In this document: piece by piece, positions 56,744 to 64,000 of the stretch
Numbering within the stretch: position 1 is the first letter of the stretch
Layout of the letters: each line of letters begins with the position of its first letter
Origin: DATKEJ01 sp963768715
GTDB taxonomy: Bacteria > Bacteroidota > Rhodothermia > Rhodothermales > DATKEJ01
NCBI GenBank assembly: GCA_963768715.1
Contig: CAVYJC010000010.1
Span: 434,001 to 498,000, forward strand
DNA: 64,000 nucleotides
Direction of reading: 5' to 3'
Position numbers and translations under genes: made by a program
Notes under the pieces: generated by a model
Seen by the model: the letters and a program-made list of their open reading frames with translations, nothing else
Databases searched by the model: none
Told to the model about the DNA's origin: nothing

Positions 56744-57382
56744 CTAGCAACCCTCCCGTGCCGTCCGCTTTTTGGTCTGGAGGACGGGCGCCGTGGGCGT
56801 CTCAACCTCGGGCATGGCCCGCTCGCCCGTCTCGGCGGCGGCTTCCCCTCCAATGGACGGCGTACCACCAAAATAGCGGCTCACTTCCTGGGTTTTCGCG
56901 AACTCGGCGACGGCTTCAGGCGATGCGTCGGCGGCAAGCTGAGGGAAGAGTATTTCGTCCTCCCATGCGTTCATACCGCCGAGCACCGTGTAGACGCCGG
57001 GATATTTCTTGGCTTTGAGGAGAAACCATGCCTGCGCCGCATGGATGCCGCCGCCCGAGTACATGATAATCTGTTCATTTCTGAGGAGCGGGTAATCGGG
57101 CAGCTCGGTGATGCTGACGTTTTCCGCTCCCGGAATGTGATACGTGGCGTAAGCCTCCTCGTCACGCAGATCGATGAGACGATAGTCTGTGGCGCCGGAA
57201 ATGATGCGATCGGCCAGCTCTTGCACCGTGATGTGATCCGCTTCGCCCTCGACCATCACGGCGAGCTCGTTCAAATCCATCTTCACGACAGGGCTCGACC
57301 CCGTATTCCCGAACAGAGAAACTACCCCCAGCCCGAGAGCCAGGGCGGCGAGCGTCCGATTGATGCGTGATGTGTTTTTCAT
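56744..57382 (-). CDS. Exported rhodanese-domain protein lacking the catalytic Cys
   Basis: 212 residues, N-terminal signal or anchor (TLAALALGLGVVSLFG). The rhodanese fold is clear: ITVQELADRIISGATDYRLI, DLRDEEAYATYHIPGAENV. The active-site loop reads IMYSGGGIHAAQ, with Ser where rhodaneses carry the persulfide-forming Cys, so direct sulfur transfer is unlikely. A ~60-residue charged tail follows. It closes a minus-strand sulfur cassette; 21 nt separate it from the YeeE/YedE gene. Confidence 0.88.
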   Translation of the reverse strand: MKNTSRINRTLAALALGLGVVSLFGNTGSSPVVKMDLNELAVMVEGEADHITVQELADRIISGATDYRLIDLRDEEAYATYHIPGAENVSITELPDYPLLRNEQIIMYSGGGIHAAQAWFLLKAKKYPGVYTVLGGMNAWEDEILFPQLAADASPEAVAEFAKTQEVSRYFGGTPSIGGEAAAETGERAMPEVETPTAPVLQTKKRTAREGC

Positions 57383-57403
57383 GTCCTTACCTATCAGACT
57401 GAG

Positions 57404-58009
57404 TCAGGAGGTGGCGAGCTTCTTCCCGATGCGCTTCTCCACCACTTCGGATCCGACGAATCCGGCCAGCGCAATGACCACGACGAGCAACATCACCAGG
57501 CCGTAGGGTACCGAGAAGAACTCCGGCAGCGTGATCGAGCCCATGTTGGAGCCGTTCATGAAATCCGCGAACAATGGGTAGGCCTCTCCAAATCCCAGGA
57601 TGCCGAGGAAAACGCCGATGGCGAACATGACGGCATCCAGGCGTCCCGTGGCCACGGCGACGATGGACGTGCCGGGGCAATACCCGCCAAGGATGAATCC
57701 GATGCCCAGGAGCAGCCCTCCCAAGAGCTGCGGGTACAGATAGGTCGTGCCGACATATACGAGCTCGATATCCAGCAGACCGGCCCACGACAGATAGAAC
57801 ACGCCGAGCATCGCGGTCACGATGGCCGAAAACATCACCTTGAAAACGGCCATGTCGCGAAAATAAAACTGGGCGGCGAGCTTCCGCCCGTTTCCGAAGC
57901 CGGCTCGCTCCAGAAAGAATCCAAAAAGAACCCCGATGATGACGGCCACGACCAGGGAGAACTCGTCGCCGAAAGCGCCGAACTTGTAGAATGGTGCGTT
58001 CATATCCAC
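57404..58009 (-). CDS. YeeE/YedE-family thiosulfate/sulfur transporter (PmpB-like)
   Basis: 201 residues, about five transmembrane helices. The family signature GGYCPGTSIVAV provides the conserved Cys used for thiosulfate handling in TsuA-type transporters, and GFFLERAGFGNGRKLAAQF is the first half of the fold. It overlaps the preceding half-transporter gene by 10 nt, so the two are translationally coupled and probably form one two-subunit transporter. Confidence 0.92.
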   Translation of the reverse strand: MDMNAPFYKFGAFGDEFSLVVAVIIGVLFGFFLERAGFGNGRKLAAQFYFRDMAVFKVMFSAIVTAMLGVFYLSWAGLLDIELVYVGTTYLYPQLLGGLLLGIGFILGGYCPGTSIVAVATGRLDAVMFAIGVFLGILGFGEAYPLFADFMNGSNMGSITLPEFFSVPYGLVMLLVVVIALAGFVGSEVVEKRIGKKLATS

Positions 58010-58578
58010 AACCTCCTCACCGAATAGGCGAGCGCATAGGCCGCCAGAAATACCGCCAGCATGAAGACCCAGCTGCCGACGTTGAGTACCGCCCCGCCGG
58101 ACAGTCCCTGGCCGCTCGTGCAGCCGCGCGCAAACTTGGCCCCAACACCCATGAACATGCCCCCGGCCAGCGCGAACATGAGGCGCGTTCGAACCGAGAT
58201 GTTGGGACCTTTCGAAACGGTTTTGGTCAACCTCCTCGCGATCGCCGCCGAGAAAAATCCTCCGAGAAGCACGCCAAGGACCTCGAACACGAGCCAGCTC
58301 TTGAGCGGACTCCCGAGGCCGTTCTGCAGATACCCCTGATAGAAGTCGTTGCCCTGCACGTGCTCGGGCGCCACGGTCTGCACGGTCACCGCCGCGACCG
58401 ACGAGAAGGCCCCGGAAGCCCCAAGCCCGCGTCCCATCAAAACGTACGCGGCCAGTAGAACGAGGCCGAGCCCCACTCCCGCGACATAGGGATTCCAGTA
58501 TGGAGAGGCATTCGGTGCGTCCGGCCGGACGATCCCTGCCGGAAGTTCACCGATTGCCGTTTCGTGTGTTTCAGTCAT
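58000..58578 (-). CDS. YeeE/YedE-family thiosulfate/sulfur transporter (PmpA-like)
   Basis: 192 residues. Signature ARGCTSGQGLSGGAVL carries the conserved Cys. The N-terminus (YWNPYVAGVGLGLVLLAAYV) is a transmembrane helix. The partner half lies downstream with a 10-nt overlap. Together they are expected to bring thiosulfate or another sulfur compound across the inner membrane. The NrfD stop is 18 nt upstream. Confidence 0.92.
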   Translation of the reverse strand: MTETHETAIGELPAGIVRPDAPNASPYWNPYVAGVGLGLVLLAAYVLMGRGLGASGAFSSVAAVTVQTVAPEHVQGNDFYQGYLQNGLGSPLKSWLVFEVLGVLLGGFFSAAIARRLTKTVSKGPNISVRTRLMFALAGGMFMGVGAKFARGCTSGQGLSGGAVLNVGSWVFMLAVFLAAYALAYSVRRLWI

Positions 58579-58596
58579 GTTGCTTCTTCGGATACT

Positions 58597-59535
58597 TCAG
58601 AATGAATTCCACCCGCTGACCTGGCCTGCGTATACGATAACGAATCGCAGCAGAATACCGCCTGCGATGACCAGAATCGGTGCGACCGGTGTATGCTGGA
58701 TCTTGTGGTTGACGGCCAGCAGCTGGACAATGAGTGGAAACACCAGGCCGATACCCACGACGAGCACCCAGAATACGGCCGTGTACGGGCCTCCAAGCAG
58801 CAGGCCGGCTGCCCTGATGTGTGCCTCGGTCGACGTGACCAGGCCGATGAGAAAGAGGCCGATCAGGATCAGCTCGGCTACGATAAAACCGTTGTCTGCC
58901 TTGGCGAGCAGCTCGCGTTCGCGCCGATCCCTGGCGATCATGTGAATCAGGGCTGCTGCCCCCGACATGCCCGAAGCCAGGAAAATCGGACCCAGCAAAG
59001 CGCTGTTCCAGAGCGGCCGGGACGCCATGGTGCTGAGCAGGATGCCTGTATATACACCCAGCATTGCTCCGAGCAGCATATTCAGCGCTCCAACCCACTT
59101 AACGGCCTGCTTGCGCTCGTAAAGCCGATTGGACAGCTCATTCGCCCAGGCCAGATGCTCTCTGAAGAATTTCGGAGGACGGATCAGGGCGTTGGCAGCC
59201 AGCGCAGGATAGACGAAAAGGAGGATCCACGCGCCCCACGACATGGGGGAAGAAATCTGAAACGTTGTGTAGAGCCGCCAGACGTAGGCCTTGTGCTCGA
59301 GATCCAGAAACAGCGCGAGCATCCCGAGCGTGAGCAGCACGAGGCTGATGCCCGGGAGATAAAGTGACGCGCTGAGCTTGTTTCGGTAGCGGCCGGAGAA
59401 GAGAAAGTAGCCCGATACCACCATCATGCCCGCAACGAGCCCGCCCAGAAACAGGTAGACGGGTATCTCCCAGCCCCAGACCGTGACCGTCGGGTCGATC
59501 AGATGGTTGTGCCTTGTGATTGTCTGTTCCAGCAT
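58597..59535 (-). CDS. NrfD/PsrC-type membrane subunit
   Basis: 312 residues from the ATG at 59535 (MLEQTITRHNHLIDPTVTV). The length and eight to nine helices match PsrC, the quinone-binding subunit of polysulfide/thiosulfate reductases. Segments PVYLFLGGLVAGMMVVSGYF and GPIFLASGMSGAAALIHMI are typical. It follows the 4Fe-4S gene by 47 nt. It would pass electrons between the quinone pool and the ferredoxin subunit. Confidence 0.93.
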   Translation of the reverse strand: MLEQTITRHNHLIDPTVTVWGWEIPVYLFLGGLVAGMMVVSGYFLFSGRYRNKLSASLYLPGISLVLLTLGMLALFLDLEHKAYVWRLYTTFQISSPMSWGAWILLFVYPALAANALIRPPKFFREHLAWANELSNRLYERKQAVKWVGALNMLLGAMLGVYTGILLSTMASRPLWNSALLGPIFLASGMSGAAALIHMIARDRRERELLAKADNGFIVAELILIGLFLIGLVTSTEAHIRAAGLLLGGPYTAVFWVLVVGIGLVFPLIVQLLAVNHKIQHTPVAPILVIAGGILLRFVIVYAGQVSGWNSF

Positions 59536-59582
59536 GGCAGTGCCGTGGTGTGTTATATCTGGCGATTCCTCGTCGGAATGTC

Positions 59583-60122
59583 TCAGGTCAGGTAATAAAT
59601 CCGGGGTCTCGTGCCCGCCTCGGGGAGCAGGGCGTGATGATTGCGCTCGATGAGGAGGCGACTGACTTCGCTGTTCGGATCGTCGAGGTCCCCGAAATGC
59701 ATGCAGTGCGTCGGACACACCGAGACACAAGCCGGATCGAGGCCTTCCTTGATGCGGTGCAGGCAGAACGTGCATTTGCTGGCATATCCGTCCGGATGAA
59801 TGAACCGCGCGTCGTATGGACAGGAGGCGAGGCATGCCTTGCATCCGATGCAGACATTCGCCGTCACCTGGACCGTATTGCCGAACGGCTCGACGTGGCT
59901 CGCACCGGTCGGGCAGCAGCTCACGCACGGAGGATTGTCGCAGTGGTTGCAGCGCTCGCTCCGGATCTCCATCTGAAGGTCCGGATACGTGCCCTTGACA
60001 TCCGTCGTTATCCAGTCCCGGCAGAAGCCGTCGGGCACATCGTTCTCCGTCTTGCAGGCAACGACGCAATCCATGCATCCGACGCACCGAACTGTGTCAA
60101 TGACCATTCCGAATCGCGCCAT
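59583..60122 (-). CDS. 4Fe-4S ferredoxin-type subunit (PsrB/DmsB-like)
   Basis: 179 residues with four Cys clusters: CVGCMDCVVAC, CNHCDNPPCVSCC, CIGCKACLASC and CTFC...CVSVC. This is the standard four-cluster electron-transfer subunit of DMSO-reductase-type complexes. No twin-arginine signal of its own is needed because the catalytic subunit carries one. It begins 3 nt after the catalytic gene. Confidence 0.95.
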   Translation of the reverse strand: MARFGMVIDTVRCVGCMDCVVACKTENDVPDGFCRDWITTDVKGTYPDLQMEIRSERCNHCDNPPCVSCCPTGASHVEPFGNTVQVTANVCIGCKACLASCPYDARFIHPDGYASKCTFCLHRIKEGLDPACVSVCPTHCMHFGDLDDPNSEVSRLLIERNHHALLPEAGTRPRIYYLT

Positions 60123-60125
60123 GGC

Positions 60126-62334
60126 CTAGACCTCCTCGAGTTCGAGCGTGACAAAATTCACGTTCATGCCGCTTCCTCCCATCACCGGATCCACGTTGTA
60201 CCGTGAAGTGAGCTGCGCATCGCTCGCCCCCTTCATGTATGTGCTCTTGAGCCCTTTCGCCGTATGGCCGAAGCCGTGCACCATGTAGACGCAGTCGCCG
60301 CGGATGCGCTCTGTCGACTTCACGCGGATGGCAAGCGAAAGTGCGCCGTCCTGATTGCGCAGCCTCACGCGGTCGCCGCTTTTCAGACCGTAGCGCATCG
60401 CGACGTTCCGGTTGATCCAGAGCTCGTTCTCGTCCATCATGTCGGCGAGCAACGGGTTCGTCTGTGTGCGGCCGAACGAATGCACGGGCGCGCGTCCGAA
60501 CAGCAGCCGGAAGCTCCCCGGCGGCGGTTGTTCGTGCTCGGTGTAAGTCGGAACCGGATCCAGGCCCGCCTCGGCGAGCTGCGGCGAGTAGAATTCGATC
60601 TTTCCTGTGGGCGTGTAGAACTCGGGGGCCAGTCCTTCTTCGAAGTAGATGGCCGTGCTTTGGGCCCCGGAATGATACCCTTCTCCTTGAGCTCGTTCAG
60701 GCTGTACCCGGCCGCCTTGCAGGCGGTAATCCAGATACTCCTCGATGTCCCGCCACGGATAGTAGGATTCCAGGCCCAGCTTTACCGCCAATTGCTTCGC
60801 GATCCACCAGCCCGGCTTCTGATCGTTGGGGGCTTCGACAACGGGTTGTCGTATGCCGATAAAGGGATCCCGGAAGAGTGCGACGTTCAGATCGTCGTAA
60901 CGCTCCAGGTAGACCGCTTCGGGCAAGCACGACGTCCGCCCACCCTGCTATTTCGCTCGGGATGACGTCTACCACGACCAGCAAATCCAGACTCTGAATG
61001 GCCCGGATCGTCGCCTCCTGGTCCGGCAGCGCATTCATGAGGTTGGTGGCGTACACCATCCAGCCCTTGATGGGATAGGGCTCGCCGGTCAGCGTCGCGT
61101 CGCGGATTCCCGTCGTGAGGGCCTCCCCGGCGAACGGGAATTTCTTGTCCGGATTGTCGGCCTTCTCGCGAGCCGGCTTCGGATAGGCCGGATACGGGTA
61201 CCCCGGCACGGTCATCTCGGCGGGCGTGTAGAATCCACCCTTGCGACCCCAGCTTCCGAGCAGCGCGTTCAGGATGGCTACCGCGCGGCTGCGCTGCGCG
61301 TCGTCTCCGTACCAGGTTACGTGGCGGCCCGGATGCACCAGGCTGGCCGGACGACAGCGCGCCATTTCCCGCGCCGTCTCCCGGATGACCTCGGGCGGAA
61401 TCGTCGTTTTCGGATACGCCCATTCCGGCGTGTACTCAGCGATCGAGGCCTTGAAAGCGTCAAATCCGAATCCGTATGCCTCGACGTACTCTTTGTCGTA
61501 CAGCTCTTCGGTCACGAGCACGTTCATCCACGCCAGAAGCAGCGCCATATCTGTTCCCGGCTTGATCGGCAGGTAATGCTTTGCCTTGGAGGCCGCGACA
61601 GAAAAGCGCGGATCGACGACGATGACCGTAGCGCCGTTTCCGACGGCTTCGGCGAATTCCTGCACCTGCGTGTTGTGCATGTTCTCGCCGAGGTGCGATC
61701 CGATGAGCACGAGGCACTTCGCATTCCGGATGTCCGTTCGTTCCGGCGAGAGAACGGCATCGCCGAACGTCAGCTCGAAGCCTGCTTCTCGCGGACCCCG
61801 GCACTGCGCATACGACGGAGCCGAAATGTTGGGCGTCCCGTACGCTTTCACCGTGTGTTTGAAGAACGTTCCGCCGATCCCGTGACTGAAGAGCGCCATC
61901 GACTCGGGGCCGTACGTGGATTTGATCGTCCTCATGCGGTCCGCGATGTAGGTCAACGCCTCGTCCCACGTGACTTGGACCCATTCCTCTTCGCCCCGGA
62001 CGCTTTTCCGGATGAGTGGCGTTCGCAGACGATCAGGATCGTAATGCGCTCCGATGCCTCCCGTGCCGCGTGGGCAGAGCCGTCCCCTACTGAGCGGATC
62101 GTCCGGATTCCCTTCGATCTTCCAGAGTTTTCCGCCTCGCGTGTACGCCGTCGCGCCGCACCGCCAGAAGCAGATATCACAGAAGGTGTGGACTTTGCGG
62201 ATTTCGTCCGGGTCACCGTCCGCTCCGCCGAACTGCGGCATGACCCCGCCCATCGAGGCCCCTGTCATGGCGAAAGCGCCCGCAGCGGCCCCCGTCGAGA
62301 TTTTCAGGAATCGTCTTCTGGAAACGGATGGCAT
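60126..62334 (-). pseudogene. Molybdopterin oxidoreductase catalytic subunit (PsrA/PhsA-like), frameshifted
   Basis: TAT signal SRRRFLKIS at residue 5; an iron-sulfur motif with Cys52, 55, 59 and 87; Cys178 in APSYAQCRGPREAG is a good candidate for the molybdenum ligand, as in polysulfide and thiosulfate reductases. The frame is lost at ~60925, where VLPEAVYLER would be expected after WADV; the second frame carries YDDLNVALFRDPF and runs to the end. A short segment near 60660-60730 would also read better in another frame (AAGYSLNELKEKG), so at least three indels. Total length 3n+1. Sequencing errors are likely because the operon is otherwise intact. Confidence 0.85.
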
Positions 62335-62513
62335 TTCGATACTTCCTCCGAGATATCCGGTAGTCCGTGGCAGATTCCGGCCAATTGACTCCCTTTATCG
62401 TGTTCGTCTAAAGGCGCCGAAAAATGCGGCTTGTGGGGGAAGCGGGTTGCCGGTCGTTACCCCCTGTCACGCGTGGGGTGGAAGATGACATGGGCGTGCC
62501 ACCTGCATTCAAC

Positions 62514-62569
62514 GTCAGACGTCAGAATTCAGACATCAGAATTTGAATGTTGATTGCGAATTGAGGATT
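62514..62569. repeat. Heptamer array (units GTCAGAC / ATCAGAA)
   Basis: Eight units: GTCAGAC, GTCAGAA, TTCAGAC, ATCAGAA, TTTGAAT, GTTGATT, GCGAATT, GAGGATT. It shows three of the word families merging within one array. Confidence 0.85.
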
Positions 62570-62740
62570 GTCCCGGCACCGCATACTGCGCACGGCGGGA
62601 AGTAGCCGGAAGGGCCGAACCCGAACTTGTTCAGGGGAGATCCACAACCTATGGATCCTCATCCCGAGCGATCCCGAATTCATTCGGGAGAGTCGAGGGA
62701 TCTGTCCACTTCAGACAGCTTGCCCGGCATAGCTGGAGGA

Positions 62741-62939
62741 GATCAACCGGCCGTAAACGACCGGCCTCAAAGCAGCGGCCGGTAAACCGGCCTTCTGCTG
62801 CATCGGCGACCGCCAAGCCCCGTTTACGGGGCGCAACTTCAAGCCCAGGGATTCATCCTTGGGTCTAACGACGAGGCGTTGTCCAACGACACCTTGATCA
62901 GTATCGGGCCGCAAAGGCCGATCATATCCTTTGCGGCCC
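62741..62939. repeat. Cluster of four stem-loops (REP / IS200-IS605-end-like)
   Basis: Perfect or near-perfect hairpins at 62771-62799 (GGCCGG-TAAA-CCGGCC with an outer AGCAG/CTGCT stem), 62817-62832 (GCCCCG-TTTA-CGGGGC), 62844-62863 (CCCAGGGAT-TC-ATCCTTGGG) and 62906-62939 (12-bp stem GGGCCGCAAAGG). No transposase is visible. The 803-nt gap from 62335 to 63137 otherwise has only the heptamer array and a terminator. Confidence 0.6.
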
Positions 62940-63104
62940 GCTCCGCTTGTAAGGGAATGCCTTATCGTTGGGATCCCTCCCCGCCTTCTCCCGACTCCGA
63001 CGGGATACGGCGCGCATCGGGATGGGGAGTGGCACCAAACAACAATGCTTGGTGGCTTGGTGAGAGGTCTACTTCCGCAGAAGCAAAATTCTCTCTAGGA
63101 TCCC

Positions 63105-63130
63105 AAGGGCCGGGCCGTCGCCCGGCCCTT
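63105..63130 (-). terminator. Hairpin after neprosin gene
   Basis: An 11-bp perfect stem (AAGGGCCGGGC) with a 4-nt loop, 7 nt after the stop of the minus-strand gene at 63138. No T-run follows, so the type of termination is uncertain. Confidence 0.5.
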
Positions 63131-63137
63131 CGTTCGA

Positions 63138-64000
63138 CTACTTGCAGTACGTGTTGTAACCGGATCCACCGAAGTAGAAGTACGAGCCCCACGACCCCGA
63201 ACTGTCCTTCACATCGATATCGTAGCACCACCGATCTGAAACCTTTGGGGTTAGACTGCTAGCCTTGCGCCAGTAATTGTTCGTGTCGACGTATCGGATG
63301 GAGCGATGAAAGGCTGCTTTCCCCCATCCCAGGTACGGAAAGGCTCCACTGCCCATGTCCGTCTGCGTATGCCGTGAGTCGCCCTGGAAATCGATGATTT
63401 CCCCTCCGAAATCCACGACCGCACCCTTGTCCTTCAAACCCTTCGCATCAAACAGAGATCGCGGATAGTAACCCACCCACGTGTCACCGTACTTCAGCCA
63501 CCAGTCCCCGGTCGTTCCATCCTTGTACCAGAACACCTTGATCCAGTGCTGCGTGCCGCCGGTGGTGCTGTAGTTCGCGAAGGCGCCGCCGATGTAGACA
63601 GAATTGTTCACCTGAACGAAGGCATCACACGTGAGATTGTAGCATCCTTTCGTGGGTTTGCTGCTGCTCCGACCGTAGTTGTCGGGCGTGAAATAGATGA
63701 ACAGACGCGGATTGTAATCGCCGTACAGATCCCGGTACTTCTGCCAGCCCACTTCGACCGTTTCGAGGTCGGCCCCGCCTCCGCGAGTCACCCAGATTTG
63801 AGACAGGCTAAACTCGCTTGTCCGTTCGGTATACGGTTTCCACAGGTTGAGGACGCTCTCAGCGCCCCAGTTGTCGACGGTACGATATGCGTGTGCGTAC
63901 TGGTGTTTCCCGGAAGCGCCGGTGCGAGGTTCTTCGATGTCACGCTTCGGAGCAACCTCCTCGTCCCCCTTGTCCCTGCCTCGGCCTCTCGACTCCCCGA
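63138..64000 (-). CDS. Neprosin-domain (DUF239) glutamic peptidase, partial at 5' end
   Basis: The frame stays open past the internal GTG at 63791 to the window edge, so the gene is longer than seen: HQYAHAYRTVDNWGAE, then SEFSLSQIWVTRGGG precede it. The core then reads ETVEVGWQKYRDLYGDYNP, FIYFTPDNY, GCYNLTCDAFVQ, GDTWVGYYPRSLF and VDFGGEIIDF. Both glutamates expected of the neprosin catalytic pair are present (VEVGWQ and GGE). Neprosin is a prolyl endopeptidase known from pitcher plants, with relatives in bacteria and fungi. Secretion cannot be judged because the start is missing. Confidence 0.88.
   Translation of the reverse strand, partial: GESRGRGRDKGDEEVAPKRDIEEPRTGASGKHQYAHAYRTVDNWGAESVLNLWKPYTERTSEFSLSQIWVTRGGGADLETVEVGWQKYRDLYGDYNPRLFIYFTPDNYGRSSSKPTKGCYNLTCDAFVQVNNSVYIGGAFANYSTTGGTQHWIKVFWYKDGTTGDWWLKYGDTWVGYYPRSLFDAKGLKDKGAVVDFGGEIIDFQGDSRHTQTDMGSGAFPYLGWGKAAFHRSIRYVDTNNYWRKASSLTPKVSDRWCYDIDVKDSSGSWGSYFYFGGSGYNTYCK

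Overview
The window looks like chromosomal DNA from a high-GC, Gram-negative, environmental bacterium of the Bacteroidota/Rhodothermota type. The evidence is several secreted proteins ending in a FlgD-like or type-A C-terminal sorting module (the NYPNPF...GV-Y-YRL...MMVVR pattern), ~800-residue MacB/FtsX permeases without a linked ATPase, a receptor Ser/Thr kinase fused to TolB-like and TPR modules, and GTG/TTG starts. Assignment below that level is inference. There are no rRNA or tRNA genes, no complete transposon and no CRISPR array that I can recognise.

Layout. 1-13.4 kb: edge of an FG-GAP protein, a lipoprotein, an aldo/keto reductase, a DUF1961 lipoprotein, a PIF1/RecD-like helicase, a broken DUF4097-like gene, a GH18-OPT transporter pair, a broken propeller/sorting-domain gene, and an S41-TPR peptidase. 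13.5-17.4 kb: the DUF5989-SxtJ-carbamoyltransferase triad, a two-finger PARP-type zinc protein and a mutarotase-like protein. 17.7-28.2 kb: two FtsX permeases, a c-type-cytochrome-like lipoprotein, a Ser/Thr kinase, and a cupin-methyltransferase pair. 28.4-49 kb: a 1934-residue exported vWA/TPR protein, a family of secreted fibre-like proteins, an M14 carboxypeptidase, a beta-propeller protein, a Phd-VapC pair, and a 1135-residue FG-GAP protein whose middle resembles a pore-forming fold. 49-56.5 kb: a small protein overlapping a nucleotidyltransferase, a third permease, an AAA ATPase preceded by a strong palindrome, a URO-D-like methyltransferase and a membrane protein. 56.7-62.3 kb: a minus-strand sulfur cassette (molybdopterin oxidoreductase, 4Fe-4S protein, NrfD, two YeeE/YedE transporters, rhodanese). 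The right edge carries a neprosin-type peptidase.

Two features cross the whole window. First, about 22 intergenic arrays have a 7-bp period with many different unit words; many touch a stop or start codon. Second, a family of palindromic ~17-18-bp repeats (CCTGACAGG alternating with TTTTAAAA, CTTAAG or CTATAG cores) occurs at four loci, plus a collapsed fifth. In four cases these repeats supply the last codons and/or the stop codon of a gene.

At least eight genes are interrupted by frameshifts. Six of them have a total length of 3n+1 with a net shift of one extra base, so residual insertion errors, real pseudogenes and recoding must all be considered. All functional statements rest on reading motifs by eye; no database search was run.
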